64,000 bases of DNA from PRO6 sp035565775 (lineage in GTDB: Bacteria > Pseudomonadota > Alphaproteobacteria > Rhizobiales > Xanthobacteraceae), in NCBI GenBank assembly GCA_035565775.1, contig DATMRW010000014.1, positions 1-64,000 of the forward strand. The letters run 5' to 3'. The notes beneath the pieces were generated by a model, which was not told the origin of the DNA, made no database searches, and saw only the letters and a list, made by a program, of their open reading frames with translations. A program made the position numbers and the translations under genes. Below are positions 1 through 8,063 of the stretch, one piece after another; within the stretch, counting starts at the first letter, position 1; each line of letters opens with the position of its first letter.

Positions 1-304
1 CGCCGCTGAGGTCCTCGAGATAATCGAGCGCGTTCTTGAGCACGCCCGACACCGAGCCATGATAGGACGGCGAGGCGATGATCACGGCGTCGCAGCGCCG
101 CAGCGCCGCCACCAGCCTGCCGGCCGCCGCCGAGCGCTCGCTGGCGCCCGGGGCATAGAACGGCAGGTCGAGATCAAACCCCGAGATCAACTCGGTTGCG
201 GCGCCGCACGCCGCCGCCGCGTTCAGGCTGTGCGCCAGCGCCTGTTCGGACGACGACCCCGCCCGCAGCGTGCCGCCCACCCCGAGCACGAATGGCCGCG
301 TCAT
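1..304 (-). CDS. NADPH-dependent FMN reductase family protein (C-terminus off the window)
   Basis: Flavodoxin-like NAD(P)H:FMN oxidoreductase, cytoplasmic; reduces flavin for a partner oxygenase or acts as a quinone/azo reductase. Only the first 101 residues are present. Seen: the N-terminal strand MTRPFVLGVGGTLRAGSSSE, a variant of the phosphate-binding loop of the family, and the flavin-contacting stretch SPSYHGSVSGVLKNALDYL near residues 80-98, which is the family hallmark. ATG at 304 is preceded by an AT-rich spacer carrying repeats around 505-536. The gene is cut by the window edge, so its length and partner genes cannot be judged. An SsuE/MsuE-type role would need a neighbouring sulfonate monooxygenase, which is not visible here. 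Confidence 0.85.
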   Translation of the reverse strand, partial: MTRPFVLGVGGTLRAGSSSEQALAHSLNAAAACGAATELISGFDLDLPFYAPGASERSAAAGRLVAALRRCDAVIIASPSYHGSVSGVLKNALDYLEDLSG

Positions 305-504
305 GAGGCGCACCCCGGCTGTGCCGCGCATGCGAAGGATGCAGTGCATTCAATGAGGGGAAGTCCAGCGGCTGACCGCAAAGAAAACGGCACGGCGCAA
401 GCGGCCCGTGCCCGACCAAGCAACTCCAAGCGTGTCTCCCCAACCCATTGTGCGCGCGAAATGCGCGGAACCGCCGGCGGGTGCTGGTTGGGCGCCCGCA
501 CCGG

Positions 505-536
505 CAATTCCATTATGTTGAATTCAATTCCATTAT
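505..536. repeat. 12-bp direct repeat with a central palindrome
   Basis: CAATTCCATTAT occurs at 505-516 and again at 525-536, a 20-base period (two helical turns). The palindrome TTGAATTCAA (519-528) overlaps the second copy. The site lies about 200 bases upstream of the leftward FMN reductase start at 304 and is the most AT-rich part of the spacer, so it could be a regulator-binding site. No regulator is encoded nearby. Confidence 0.45.
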
Positions 537-910
537 TGAAAAGGATACGAATTGGAGGCTTTCGTGACAAGCAATTTCTGAGCGTTTGCTTGGATAAAAT
601 TTCTGCGCGCGGCTTGGCTGGACGCATTCTCGAAAATCGAAAACTAAAATGCCGAACGTCCTTCAAATCGTGGCTGATCTGATCGGCCTCGAGGCCGTAA
701 ACGCACGCTTCGCCTCCTGCTCCCAGTAAGATGCAGACGGCTATCAATGTTTTGTCCTGAAGCGGCGATTAAAGACGGGCGCCGCGAAACTGCTGCTTGA
801 GCGTGGCAACGAGGGCCTGCAGCCGCGGGCCCAGCACATCTTCCAGAAGTTCACGGGTCATTCGGCCTGCGCTGCCTGTTTGGAACGACGCAGGTGATCG
901 GGGATTTGCC

Positions 911-1181
911 GTCGAGACGATCGCGCGGATACGCTCGAGCAACTTCATCAAGGGCAAGACGATCAACGAGACCGCCTGCGATATCAAGGTATCGCGAAGT
1001 ACGGGGCGCTGCGGGTCGGAGAGACTTCGTTCGAGTACGAGCGATCGGTCCAGCCGCGACCAAAACTAGAACGAACTCGGAGCTCGACGGGCTGGCGGCG
1101 AACGCGACCAAATCCGCGCGTGAACGGCTGACCTCGAACCGGATCTCCGAAGAACTGCGCAGCCGTTGCCGTGCGCGTTGA
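911..1181 (+). pseudogene. IS21-family istA transposase remnant, frameshifted
   Basis: Three short reading-frame pieces together match the N-terminal part of rhizobial IS21 IstA. From 911: VETIARIRSSNFIKGKTINE, continuing to an HTH-like KVSRST. After a shift near 997: RVGETSFEYERSVQPRPKL (about 1010-1067). After a second shift near 1070: ELDGLAANATKSARERLTSN and then RISEELRSRCRAR before a stop at 1181. No catalytic DDE region, istB or terminal inverted repeats follow, so this is a dead 5' fragment. It ends only 42 bases from tRNA-Arg(CCT). The family match is from memory of IstA sequences, not a search. Confidence 0.7.
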
Positions 1182-1222
1182 GGAAGTGCCCGTCTTTATT
1201 TGGTTTCTTGCACCTGAATGGC

Positions 1223-1299
<77 letters not shown>

Positions 1300-1403
1300 G
1301 CGAAACTTGGCAATCAGCCGCCCTCCGCTTAGCAGACGCGGCACCGGCAGGCTAGAGTTTTAGTGCGCCGCGGCTACACCTCGCCGCGGCGCCGCGAAGG
1401 GGG

Positions 1404-2504
1404 TCACTCGATCATTTCAGCGATCGCCTTGCCGCAGGTCGTGGTATCGGCATTGCCGCCGAGATCGCGGGTGCGCAGCGTGCGCTCCTCCAGCGTGCGC
1501 TCGATCGCCCGGACGATCGCCGCGCCGGCCTCGCGTTCGCCAAGGTGTTCCAGCATCATCGCGGCCGACCAGATCTGGCCGATCGGATTGGCGATACCGA
1601 GCCCGGCAATGTCCGGCGCGGAGCCGTGCACCGGCTCGAACAGCGAGGGAAAATCATTGCCCGGATTGATGTTGCCCGACGGCGCGATGCCGATCGTGCC
1701 GGTGCAGGCCGGCCCGAGGTCGGACAAGATATCGCCGAACAGGTTGGAGCCGACGACGACGTCGAACCAATCCGGATGCAGCACGAAGTGCGCCGTCAGA
1801 ATGTCGATGTGGTACTTGTCCCATTTCACGTCGGGATAATGCTTCGCCATCTCCTCCACGCGCTCGTCCCAATAGGGCATGGTAATCGAGATGCCGTTCG
1901 ACTTGGTCGCCGACGTCAGATGCCGTTTCGGGCGCGACTGGGCGAGATCGAACGCGAACTTCAACGTGCGGTCGACGCCGATCCGGGTCATCACCGTCTG
2001 CTGGGTGACGAACTCGCGCTCGGTGCCGCCGAACATCCGGCCGCCGACGGAGGAATATTCGCCTTCGGTGTTTTCCCGCACCACCATGAAATCGATGTCG
2101 CCGGGCTTGCGGCCGGCCAGCGGCGATGGCACGCCGGGCATCAGGCGCACCGGCCGCAGATTGATGTACTGATCGAACTCGCGGCGGAACAGGATCAGGG
2201 ATCCCCACAAGGAAACGTGATCCGGGATTTTTTCCGGCCAGCCGACGGCGCCGAAATAGATCGCATCATGCGAGCCGATCTGCTGCTTCCAGTCGTCCGG
2301 CATCATCTGGCCGTGCTTGGCGTAGTAGTCGTAAGAGGCAAAATCGAAGTGGTCGAAATGCATTTTTACGCGATGGGTCTTGGCGACGGCTTCCAGGGCG
2401 CGCAGCCCTTCCGGCACGACCTCCTTGCCGATGCCGTCGCCGGCGATCACCGCGATCCGATATGTCTTGCTCGCGCCGTTCGCGGCGCCCGTCGCATTCG
2501 TCAT
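1404..2504 (-). CDS. ttuC: tartrate dehydrogenase / D-malate dehydrogenase (decarboxylating)
   Basis: NAD-dependent beta-hydroxyacid oxidative decarboxylase of the isocitrate/isopropylmalate dehydrogenase family, acting on tartrate and D-malate in the cytoplasm. 366 aa, the usual length. Seen: N-terminal YRIAVIAGDGIGKEVVPEG, substrate-arginine region around NLRPVRLMPGV, VVRENTEGEYSSVGG, catalytic Lys in LTSATKSNGIS, metal-binding aspartates in GSNLFGDILSDLGP, and the NAD-loop FEPVHGSAPDIAG. ATG at 2504 (MTNATG) is chosen over upstream in-frame starts because GAGGGTGG sits just before it and homology begins there. The next gene upstream on the same strand ends at 2554, so the two may be co-transcribed. 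Close relatives include 3-isopropylmalate dehydrogenase, but YDYYAKHGQMMPDDW favours the tartrate/D-malate branch. Confidence 0.88.
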   Translation of the reverse strand: MTNATGAANGASKTYRIAVIAGDGIGKEVVPEGLRALEAVAKTHRVKMHFDHFDFASYDYYAKHGQMMPDDWKQQIGSHDAIYFGAVGWPEKIPDHVSLWGSLILFRREFDQYINLRPVRLMPGVPSPLAGRKPGDIDFMVVRENTEGEYSSVGGRMFGGTEREFVTQQTVMTRIGVDRTLKFAFDLAQSRPKRHLTSATKSNGISITMPYWDERVEEMAKHYPDVKWDKYHIDILTAHFVLHPDWFDVVVGSNLFGDILSDLGPACTGTIGIAPSGNINPGNDFPSLFEPVHGSAPDIAGLGIANPIGQIWSAAMMLEHLGEREAGAAIVRAIERTLEERTLRTRDLGGNADTTTCGKAIAEMIE

Positions 2505-2553
2505 TCCACCCTCTTCGCTCTGCGTTCTGTGTTCGATTCTTCCCGAAAGGATT

Positions 2554-3570
2554 CTACGCGCCGATCGCGCCCCGGATCGCAGCGGGCGACAGGTGCGGCG
2601 GGCCCTCGCCGCGCGCCTCGGCCGCATGGACGAGATCGACAATGCGTTCCGACAGCGGCGCCGCCCGCCCGGCCTGATGCGCCAGCCGCACGACCGCGCC
2701 CTGCAGCAGATCGACTTCCGTCGGCCGCCGCCGCTGCAGGTCATCCCACATCGAGGAACGCGCATCGGCGTCGATCTGCATCACGCGCCCGAGCATAAGG
2801 TGAAACAAACCGTCGGGCAGGCGCAGCAGCCACGGCGTCACCCACGGCGGCAGCGGCGTCATCGGCACCGGGCGAATTCCGGCAGCGCCAAAAATCTTCA
2901 ACGCCTCGGCCATCTGATCGGCGAGCAGCAGGCGCCACTCCCGTTTCGCGAGTTGCTCGCGGAGCGGAACGCCGGCCAGCGCATTGAGCGCGTTGTTGAG
3001 ATTGATCAGCAGCTTGCCCCACAGCACACCATCGATGTTCGCGGTCGTCTGCATCGCAAGATTCGGCACCGACAACTCGGCGGCGAAATCGCGCGGGCCG
3101 TTCTCGAGCACGATGTCGCCCGAAGTCGCCCGATGAAACCGCGCGGCGCCGCGCGCCAGCACGTTGAAGGGAACCATGCCGCCGAGCACCTGATGGTCCG
3201 GCAGTTTCGCCCGGAGCAGCGGCAGATTGTCGACGCCGTTCTGCAGGCTGACGATGATCGCTTCGGGGCGTGCATGGTTGCGGATGTGATCGGCCATCTC
3301 GGCAGTGTCGTGGCCCTTGACCGTGACGATAATGATATTCGCGCCGGCAAGCACCGCGGGATCTTGCGAGAGCCTCAGTTCCGCCGCCGGTATCGTCAGG
3401 TCCATGCCGTCATAGCTCGAGAGCCGCAGCCCGTTTGCCTCGATCTCCTCGATGATCCGGGGCCGCATCAGCATCGCGACCCGGCGGCCGCCCGCGGCAA
3501 GACAGCCGCCAACGAAACAGCCGATGCTGCCTGCGCCCGCGATACCGATCGATGATGCTTCTGCCTTCAT
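2554..3570 (-). CDS. 2-dehydropantoate 2-reductase family protein (PanE/ApbA-like)
   Basis: NADPH-dependent ketopantoate reductase fold; the canonical reaction makes pantoate for coenzyme A, but many paralogs act on other 2-oxoacids. 338 aa. Seen: Rossmann motif IGIAGAGSIGCFVGG at residues 8-22, the conserved VKGHDTAE segment near 105, the SLQNGVDN motif near 130, and the helical C-terminal domain with LLINLNNALNALAG (catalytic Lys of LWGKLLIN). Ends 49 bases before tartrate dehydrogenase starts, on the same strand, suggesting a shared transcript; a role with hydroxy/keto acids is therefore as likely as CoA synthesis. ATG at 3570 begins exactly at the fold. Confidence 0.8.
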   Translation of the reverse strand: MKAEASSIGIAGAGSIGCFVGGCLAAGGRRVAMLMRPRIIEEIEANGLRLSSYDGMDLTIPAAELRLSQDPAVLAGANIIIVTVKGHDTAEMADHIRNHARPEAIIVSLQNGVDNLPLLRAKLPDHQVLGGMVPFNVLARGAARFHRATSGDIVLENGPRDFAAELSVPNLAMQTTANIDGVLWGKLLINLNNALNALAGVPLREQLAKREWRLLLADQMAEALKIFGAAGIRPVPMTPLPPWVTPWLLRLPDGLFHLMLGRVMQIDADARSSMWDDLQRRRPTEVDLLQGAVVRLAHQAGRAAPLSERIVDLVHAAEARGEGPPHLSPAAIRGAIGA

Positions 3571-3808
3571 AACGCCAGCGTCCCCTGCCCGCTGCCGAGC
3601 CTAAGCCAATCGGCACCGAGTTCAAGGCAAAGCGCGCGAAAAACCAGAGCGGGATGATCGCGCCGCATAGCAGCCGGTAAAAACAGGAAAGCCGCGATGG
3701 AACGAAACCGGGCCGCCGCGGTTCCTGCTTGGGTCAATCGTCACGCTTGGCTTTGTTGCGCGACCGCCTGTCGCGTGAGCAAACCGCGAGCTTCAACAGG
3801 AGACACCA

Positions 3809-4417
3809 ATGGGTCTGCTCGATGTTCTCAACGGCATGATGAACGGTCCGCGCGGGCCTTCCGCAGCGCCCAGTCCGGACACCGGATCATCGAGCGGCGG
3901 CGGCATGTCGCCGCTGACGATGGCGATCCTTGCTATGCTCGCGTACAAGGCCGTGAAGCATTTTAGCGGCAGCAACGCGCCGGCCGGCCAGACCGGCGGC
4001 ACGACGGCGAACCAGATACCGCAACAATCGCCCGGGCAAATCCCGGCTAGCACTTCCGCCGACAGCGGCGGCCTCAGCGACCTTTTGAAGGGCGGCCTCG
4101 GCGGCCTTCTTGCCGGCGGCGCGGTAGGCACGGTCCTCAGCGGCGGCATCGGCGATCTGCTGAACAAGCTGCAGCAGAGCGGTCAGGGCAATGCCGCCAA
4201 TTCATGGGTCTCGAACAAGACGCCCAATCAGGCGATCGCGCCGGATGACCTCGCCAACGCGCTCGGCGCGGACAACATCAATGCGCTGATGTCGCGAACC
4301 GGCCTGTCCCGCGAAGAGCTCTTGAATGAACTGAGCGAACACCTGCCCGATGCGGTCAACGCCTTCACGCCGGAAGGCCACGTGCCGACCGAGAAGGACA
4401 TTTCACGCTGGCTGTGA
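3809..4417 (+). CDS. YidB family protein (DUF937)
   Basis: 202-residue cytoplasmic protein of unknown biochemical function. N-terminal MGLLDVLNGMMNG, then a low-complexity Ser/Gly/Gln-rich linker with a short hydrophobic patch (LTMAILAMLAYKAVKHF, about 35-52), then the Gly-rich GGLSDLLKGGLGGLLAGGAV block and the conserved C-terminal domain including SNKTPNQAIAPDDLANALG and EELLNELSEHLPDAVNAFTP. This is the DUF937/YidB pattern. ATG has an AGGAG site 8 bases upstream. The next gene, GlsB/YeaQ-like, follows after 42 bases in the same direction, so the two are probably one stress-related unit. Confidence 0.85.
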   Translation: MGLLDVLNGMMNGPRGPSAAPSPDTGSSSGGGMSPLTMAILAMLAYKAVKHFSGSNAPAGQTGGTTANQIPQQSPGQIPASTSADSGGLSDLLKGGLGGLLAGGAVGTVLSGGIGDLLNKLQQSGQGNAANSWVSNKTPNQAIAPDDLANALGADNINALMSRTGLSREELLNELSEHLPDAVNAFTPEGHVPTEKDISRWL

Positions 4418-4459
4418 CCAGCACGCCGCAATGGCACCTCGATCTGAAAGGAGATAACG

Positions 4460-4738
4460 ATGAGCGGCCTCATCTGGATCATCGTCGTCGGGTTCGTCGC
4501 CGGAATCATCGCCCGCTTGATTTCTCCGGGGCCCAACAATCCATCCGGCTTCATTCTCACCACCGTCCTCGGCATCGCCGGGGCGTTCTTGGCGACCTTC
4601 ATTGGCCAGGCGATCGGCCACTACGGCCCGAACCAGGGCGCCGGATTCATTACGGCGACCATCGGCGCAGTGGTCGTGCTCTTCATCTGGAACAGGCTGG
4701 TTGCACGCCGTGTGATTTCCGATCCCGGCTCGAGATAG
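4460..4738 (+). CDS. GlsB/YeaQ/YmgE family stress-response membrane protein
   Basis: 92-residue inner-membrane protein with three predicted helices: IWIIVVGFVAGIIARLI, then GFILTTVLGIAGAFLATFIG, then TATIGAVVVLFIWNRL. The glycine-rich transglycosylase-associated pattern (GPNNPSGFILT, LGIAGAFLA) marks the family. Members are induced by acid, osmotic or stationary-phase stress; the molecular role is not established. Strong ribosome site AAAGGAGATAACG before ATG. Followed by a hairpin at 4759-4786 that separates it from a convergent SDR gene. Confidence 0.88.
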   Translation: MSGLIWIIVVGFVAGIIARLISPGPNNPSGFILTTVLGIAGAFLATFIGQAIGHYGPNQGAGFITATIGAVVVLFIWNRLVARRVISDPGSR

Positions 4739-4758
4739 AGGCCAGCTCCGATACGGAA

Positions 4759-4786
4759 GAAAGACCGGCTGAAAGGCCGGTCTTTC
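4759..4786. terminator. bidirectional hairpin between convergent genes
   Basis: Perfect 11-bp inverted repeat GAAAGACCGGC (4759-4769) and GCCGGTCTTTC (4776-4786) with a 6-base loop. The arms end in A/T runs on both strands, so it can terminate the rightward YidB/GlsB unit and the leftward SDR gene. Confidence 0.75.
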
Positions 4787-4802
4787 GATTCCTGCCGCAT
4801 GT

Positions 4803-5579
4803 TCACAACGTGAGGTGAAGCCCGGCGTCGATCCGCACTGCCTCGCCGGTCATGTGCCCCGAACGCGGCGAGGCCAGAAAACAGATCAGCTCGGCGATGT
4901 CCTCGGCCTTCGAGGCGACCTTCAGCGGCACCCGGCCCTTGACGGACTCGCGCACCTTGCTGGCAGCCTCGACACCGCGCCCCTTCTCGAACCAGTTGGT
5001 ATCGATATAGCCGGGACACACGGCGTTGACGCGGATCAGCGGCGCGAGCGCCCGCGCCAGAGATTGCGTGATCGTATTCAGCGCCCCCTTGCTCGCGGCA
5101 TAGGCGATCGACGATCCGCCGCCGTTGATGCCGGCAATCGACGACACATTGACGACCGATGACGGATGCCCGGATGCGCTCGCCCCTGCCTCGAGCAGGC
5201 CGCGCGCGGCGCGCACCATCTGGAACGGGCCGATCGTGTTGATGCCGAAAATCCGTTGGAAGTCGTCGGCCGACAGGCCGTCGAGATCGCCGTGCGACAC
5301 ATGCTTGGTGGTGCCGGCATTGTTGATCAGCACATCGAGCCGGCCCCAGGGCGTCGCGGCGGCGACGATCTTGCGGCAATCGTCATCGAGCGCGACGTTG
5401 CCTTGCACCATCACAATGTCGGCTCCTGCGGAGCGGCAAAGATCTGCCGTCTCCTCCGCGCCTTCCCTGCTCGATGCATAGTTGATGACGATCCGCGCGC
5501 CGCCCTTGGCGAGTTGCAGCGCCGTCGCCGCTCCAAGCCCCGACGACGATCCGGTAACGATCGCACATAGTCCGTCCAT
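4803..5579 (-). CDS. SDR family oxidoreductase (3-oxoacyl-ACP reductase-like)
   Basis: Classical short-chain dehydrogenase, 258 aa, NAD(P)-dependent, cytoplasmic. Seen: cofactor motif IVTGSSSGLGAATA near the N-terminus, NNAGT near residue 90, catalytic Ser region VVNVSSIAG and YAASKGALN with the Tyr-x3-Lys pair, and a PGYIDTNWF segment after it. The C-terminal SGHMTGEAVRIDAG is typical of FabG-like members. Start: ATG at 5579 has GGAGG 11 bases upstream; an in-frame TTG lies three codons earlier. It is divergent from the acyl-CoA dehydrogenase operon (183-bp spacer), so a role in that beta-oxidation-like pathway is possible but not shown. Confidence 0.82.
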   Translation of the reverse strand: MDGLCAIVTGSSSGLGAATALQLAKGGARIVINYASSREGAEETADLCRSAGADIVMVQGNVALDDDCRKIVAAATPWGRLDVLINNAGTTKHVSHGDLDGLSADDFQRIFGINTIGPFQMVRAARGLLEAGASASGHPSSVVNVSSIAGINGGGSSIAYAASKGALNTITQSLARALAPLIRVNAVCPGYIDTNWFEKGRGVEAASKVRESVKGRVPLKVASKAEDIAELICFLASPRSGHMTGEAVRIDAGLHLTL

Positions 5580-5771
5580 GGCGTCCAAGTCCTCCGATGC
5601 CCGCGCCTTCTTGAGGTGATGGCGCGTTAGCCATCGCGCGCGGTGCGGCCGTTACAATATCGCCTCGCCGCCGTCGCACAAGCCGCCGTGCCCGCGAACA
5701 TCACCGCTTGTCATCGCCGGTGCTTTTCCTCATCATGACCGGAACAACGAACAACAGGAAACGCCGCCGCA

Positions 5772-6863
5772 ATGAGTGCCGTGTCCGACCATGACAAAAT
5801 CGTTGCGCAAACGGCGGAACGCATTTTTGCCGATCTCGCCGACCCGCAAACGATCAATGCGGCGCAATCCGGCCCCGCGAGATCGGACGCGTGGGAGGCT
5901 CAGCTGTGGTCGGCGCTGACCAACGCCGGACTTACGCTGGCCTGGGTGCCCGAGGAGTTTGCGGGCTCGGGCGCGAGCATCACGGAAGGCTTTGATGTCA
6001 TCCACGCTGCGGGGCGCGCGGCCAGCGCCGTGCCGCTCGCCGAGACAATGCTGGCGGGATGGCTGCTCGCGCAAGGCGGCATCGCCTCTCCCGCTGGCGC
6101 CATGACCATCGCCCCGGTCAATCCCGCGCATCGCCTCACGCTCGGCGCGGATGGCCGCATTAGCGGCCGCGCCTCCGGCATCCCCTTCGCCGCCAGGGCG
6201 GAGCATATCGCCGCCGTTGCCGATACGCCGCATGGCTGTGCGGTCGCGCTCATCGACGCTGCATCCTGCCGGATCACGCCGTCGACCAGCCTTGCCGGTG
6301 ACGGCAGCGACACCGTGATTTTCGAGAACGTCGCGCCGGTTGCGCTCTCGGACCGGCTGCCGCCCGGCTTCGATCGCACCACGGCCTATCTGATGGGCGC
6401 CGCCGCACGCAGCGTGCAGATCGCCGGCGCGCTGCAGACCATTTTGAACATCACGGTACAATACGCCACCGAGCGCGTCGCCTTTGAAAAGCCGATCGCA
6501 AAATTCCAGGCGATCCAGCACAGCCTTGCGCGCCTTGCCGGCGAGGTCGCCGCCGCATCCGCCGCCTCTTCCTCGGCCGCCGACACGATTGCGAACGACG
6601 CGGGCAATCCTGACGGGCTGTTACTCGAAATCGCTTCCGCGAAAATTCGTTGCGGCGAAGCGGCCGAGCAGGTCGCCGCGATCGCGCATCAGGTGCACGG
6701 CGCGATCGGCTTCAGCAGCGAGCATGTTTTGCATCGCTTCACCTTGCGCGCGCTAAGCTGGCGCGACGACTTTGGCAGCGAAAGCTTTTGGGCGGCGGAG
6801 CTCGGCAAGCGCATTGCCGCGCGCGGCGCCGACGAGCTGTGGCCGCTATTGGCCTCGCGCTGA
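5772..6863 (+). CDS. acyl-CoA dehydrogenase family protein, probable non-catalytic partner subunit
   Basis: FAD-dependent acyl-CoA dehydrogenase fold, 363 aa. Seen: N-terminal helical domain, LAWVPEEFAGSGASITEGFD, a middle beta domain, and C-terminal YATERVAFEKPIAKFQAIQH followed by IAHQVHGAIGFSSEHVLHRF. At the helix-G position where isovaleryl-type enzymes carry the catalytic Glu this protein reads TAYLMGAAARSVQ, with no acidic residue, and the usual Glu-Gly-Thr motif near the C-terminus is absent. Together with the adjacent second dehydrogenase gene, 18 bases downstream, this suggests the alpha2-beta2 heterotetramer arrangement known from ChsE/FadE pairs of steroid side-chain degradation. 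Substrate unknown. Confidence 0.82.
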   Translation: MSAVSDHDKIVAQTAERIFADLADPQTINAAQSGPARSDAWEAQLWSALTNAGLTLAWVPEEFAGSGASITEGFDVIHAAGRAASAVPLAETMLAGWLLAQGGIASPAGAMTIAPVNPAHRLTLGADGRISGRASGIPFAARAEHIAAVADTPHGCAVALIDAASCRITPSTSLAGDGSDTVIFENVAPVALSDRLPPGFDRTTAYLMGAAARSVQIAGALQTILNITVQYATERVAFEKPIAKFQAIQHSLARLAGEVAAASAASSSAADTIANDAGNPDGLLLEIASAKIRCGEAAEQVAAIAHQVHGAIGFSSEHVLHRFTLRALSWRDDFGSESFWAAELGKRIAARGADELWPLLASR

Positions 6864-6881
6864 TCCATCGGGAGGCTGACC

Positions 6882-8042
6882 ATGAGCGCTGCACTTCACT
6901 TCGATCCCATCCGCCTGCCGCCCGAATGCGAAAAGCTGCGCGAGGAGGTCCGCGCCTTTCTCGCTGATGAAATCGCCGCCGGCGTGTTCGACCCCTTCGA
7001 GCCGCAAAGCGAGGATACCGACATTCCCGCCTTCAGCCGCCGCGTCGGCGAACGGGGCTGGATCGGCATGACGTGGCCGAAGAAATACGGCGGCCACGAA
7101 CGCAGCTTTCTGGAGCGCTATGTCGTCACCGAAGAAATGCGCGTCGCCAATGCGCCGACCCGCCGCTTCTTCGTCGCCGACCGCCAGAGCGGCCCGATCC
7201 TGCTGCGCTATGCGCCCGAACACATCAAGCAGGACATCTTGCCGCGCATCTGCCGCGGCGAAGTCTGCTTCGCCATCGGCATGAGCGAGCCGAATTCCGG
7301 CTCGGACCTTTTCGCCGCGCAGACCAAGGCGACCAGGACCAGTGGCGGCTACCTGATCAACGGCAGCAAGATCTGGACGACCTCGGCGCACATCGCGGAC
7401 TACATGATCGCGATCTTCCGCACCTCGCCGCCGACGAAGGAAAACCGCCGCCACGGCCTGACGCAGTTTCTCGTCGACATGAAATCGCCGGGCATCACCG
7501 TCAACCCGATCCCGCAGATCTCCGGCCTGAAGGAGTTCAACGAGGTGGTGTTCGACGACGTCTTCGTGCCGGACGATCATCTGCTCGGCGAAATCGACGG
7601 CGCGTGGAAACAGGCGACCAGCGAACTTGCCTATGAGCGCAGCGGCCCCGAACGTTTTCTCGAAACCTTTTATGTGCTGACCGAGCTCGTGCGCGCGCTC
7701 GGGCCGGAGCCGGATCTGCGCGGCACCGAAGGCATCGGCCGGCTCGTCGCGCAACTGCACGCGATGCGGCGCATGTCAGTGTCGGTTGCCGGCATGCTGC
7801 AGGCCGGCAAGGAGCCGGTCGTCGAGGCCGCCATCGTCAAGGACATCGGCACCGTCTGGGAGCAGAAGCTGCCACACCGGGTGCGCGATCTCGCCGCTTT
7901 CGTCGCACCGGATGCGGCCAATCACGATATCCTCGACGAGGTGCTGCCGTTCGCGATCAAGCTCGCGCCAAAGCTCACCATTCAGGGCGGCACATCGGAA
8001 GTGCTGCGCGGCATCATCGCGCGCGGACTGGGGCTTCGGTAA
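6882..8042 (+). CDS. acyl-CoA dehydrogenase family protein, probable catalytic subunit
   Basis: 386-residue acyl-CoA dehydrogenase. Seen: WIGMTWPKKYGGHERS near 60-75, FAD/substrate motif CFAIGMSEPNSGSDLFAAQT (129-148), IWTTSAH near 164-170, and C-terminal KLTIQGGTSEVLRGIIARGL. The common catalytic Glu of the medium-chain type is replaced (Gly in QGGTSE), but Glu252 in ELAYERSGPERF sits where isovaleryl-CoA dehydrogenase and ChsE-type catalytic subunits keep their base. This complements the preceding gene, which lacks it, so I infer a heteromeric enzyme. Followed by a crotonase gene after 21 bases, one operon. Electron acceptor would be ETF. Confidence 0.86.
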   Translation: MSAALHFDPIRLPPECEKLREEVRAFLADEIAAGVFDPFEPQSEDTDIPAFSRRVGERGWIGMTWPKKYGGHERSFLERYVVTEEMRVANAPTRRFFVADRQSGPILLRYAPEHIKQDILPRICRGEVCFAIGMSEPNSGSDLFAAQTKATRTSGGYLINGSKIWTTSAHIADYMIAIFRTSPPTKENRRHGLTQFLVDMKSPGITVNPIPQISGLKEFNEVVFDDVFVPDDHLLGEIDGAWKQATSELAYERSGPERFLETFYVLTELVRALGPEPDLRGTEGIGRLVAQLHAMRRMSVSVAGMLQAGKEPVVEAAIVKDIGTVWEQKLPHRVRDLAAFVAPDAANHDILDEVLPFAIKLAPKLTIQGGTSEVLRGIIARGLGLR

Positions 8043-8063
8043 GGATCACGAGGTTGAGCTTTA

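Larger units (their letters stand above)
305..1222. other. gene-poor spacer with AT-rich promoter region and IS debris
   Basis: About 0.9 kb with no intact gene. Positions 500-640 are clearly more AT-rich than the surroundings and contain a 12-base direct repeat; this is the probable promoter/operator zone of the leftward FMN reductase gene. Positions 769-880 on the minus strand read as a short open frame ending GPRLQALVATLKQQFRGARL that I cannot assign; it may be the tail of a broken gene. Positions 911-1181 are an IS21 istA remnant (listed separately). Long open frames here (for example 59-682) look like GC-skewed shadows. Confidence 0.6.

Noticed and set aside
59..682. 207-codon frame over the FMN reductase start and spacer
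   Set aside because: Its left part is antisense to the reductase and its right part runs through AT-rich promoter DNA; no domain.
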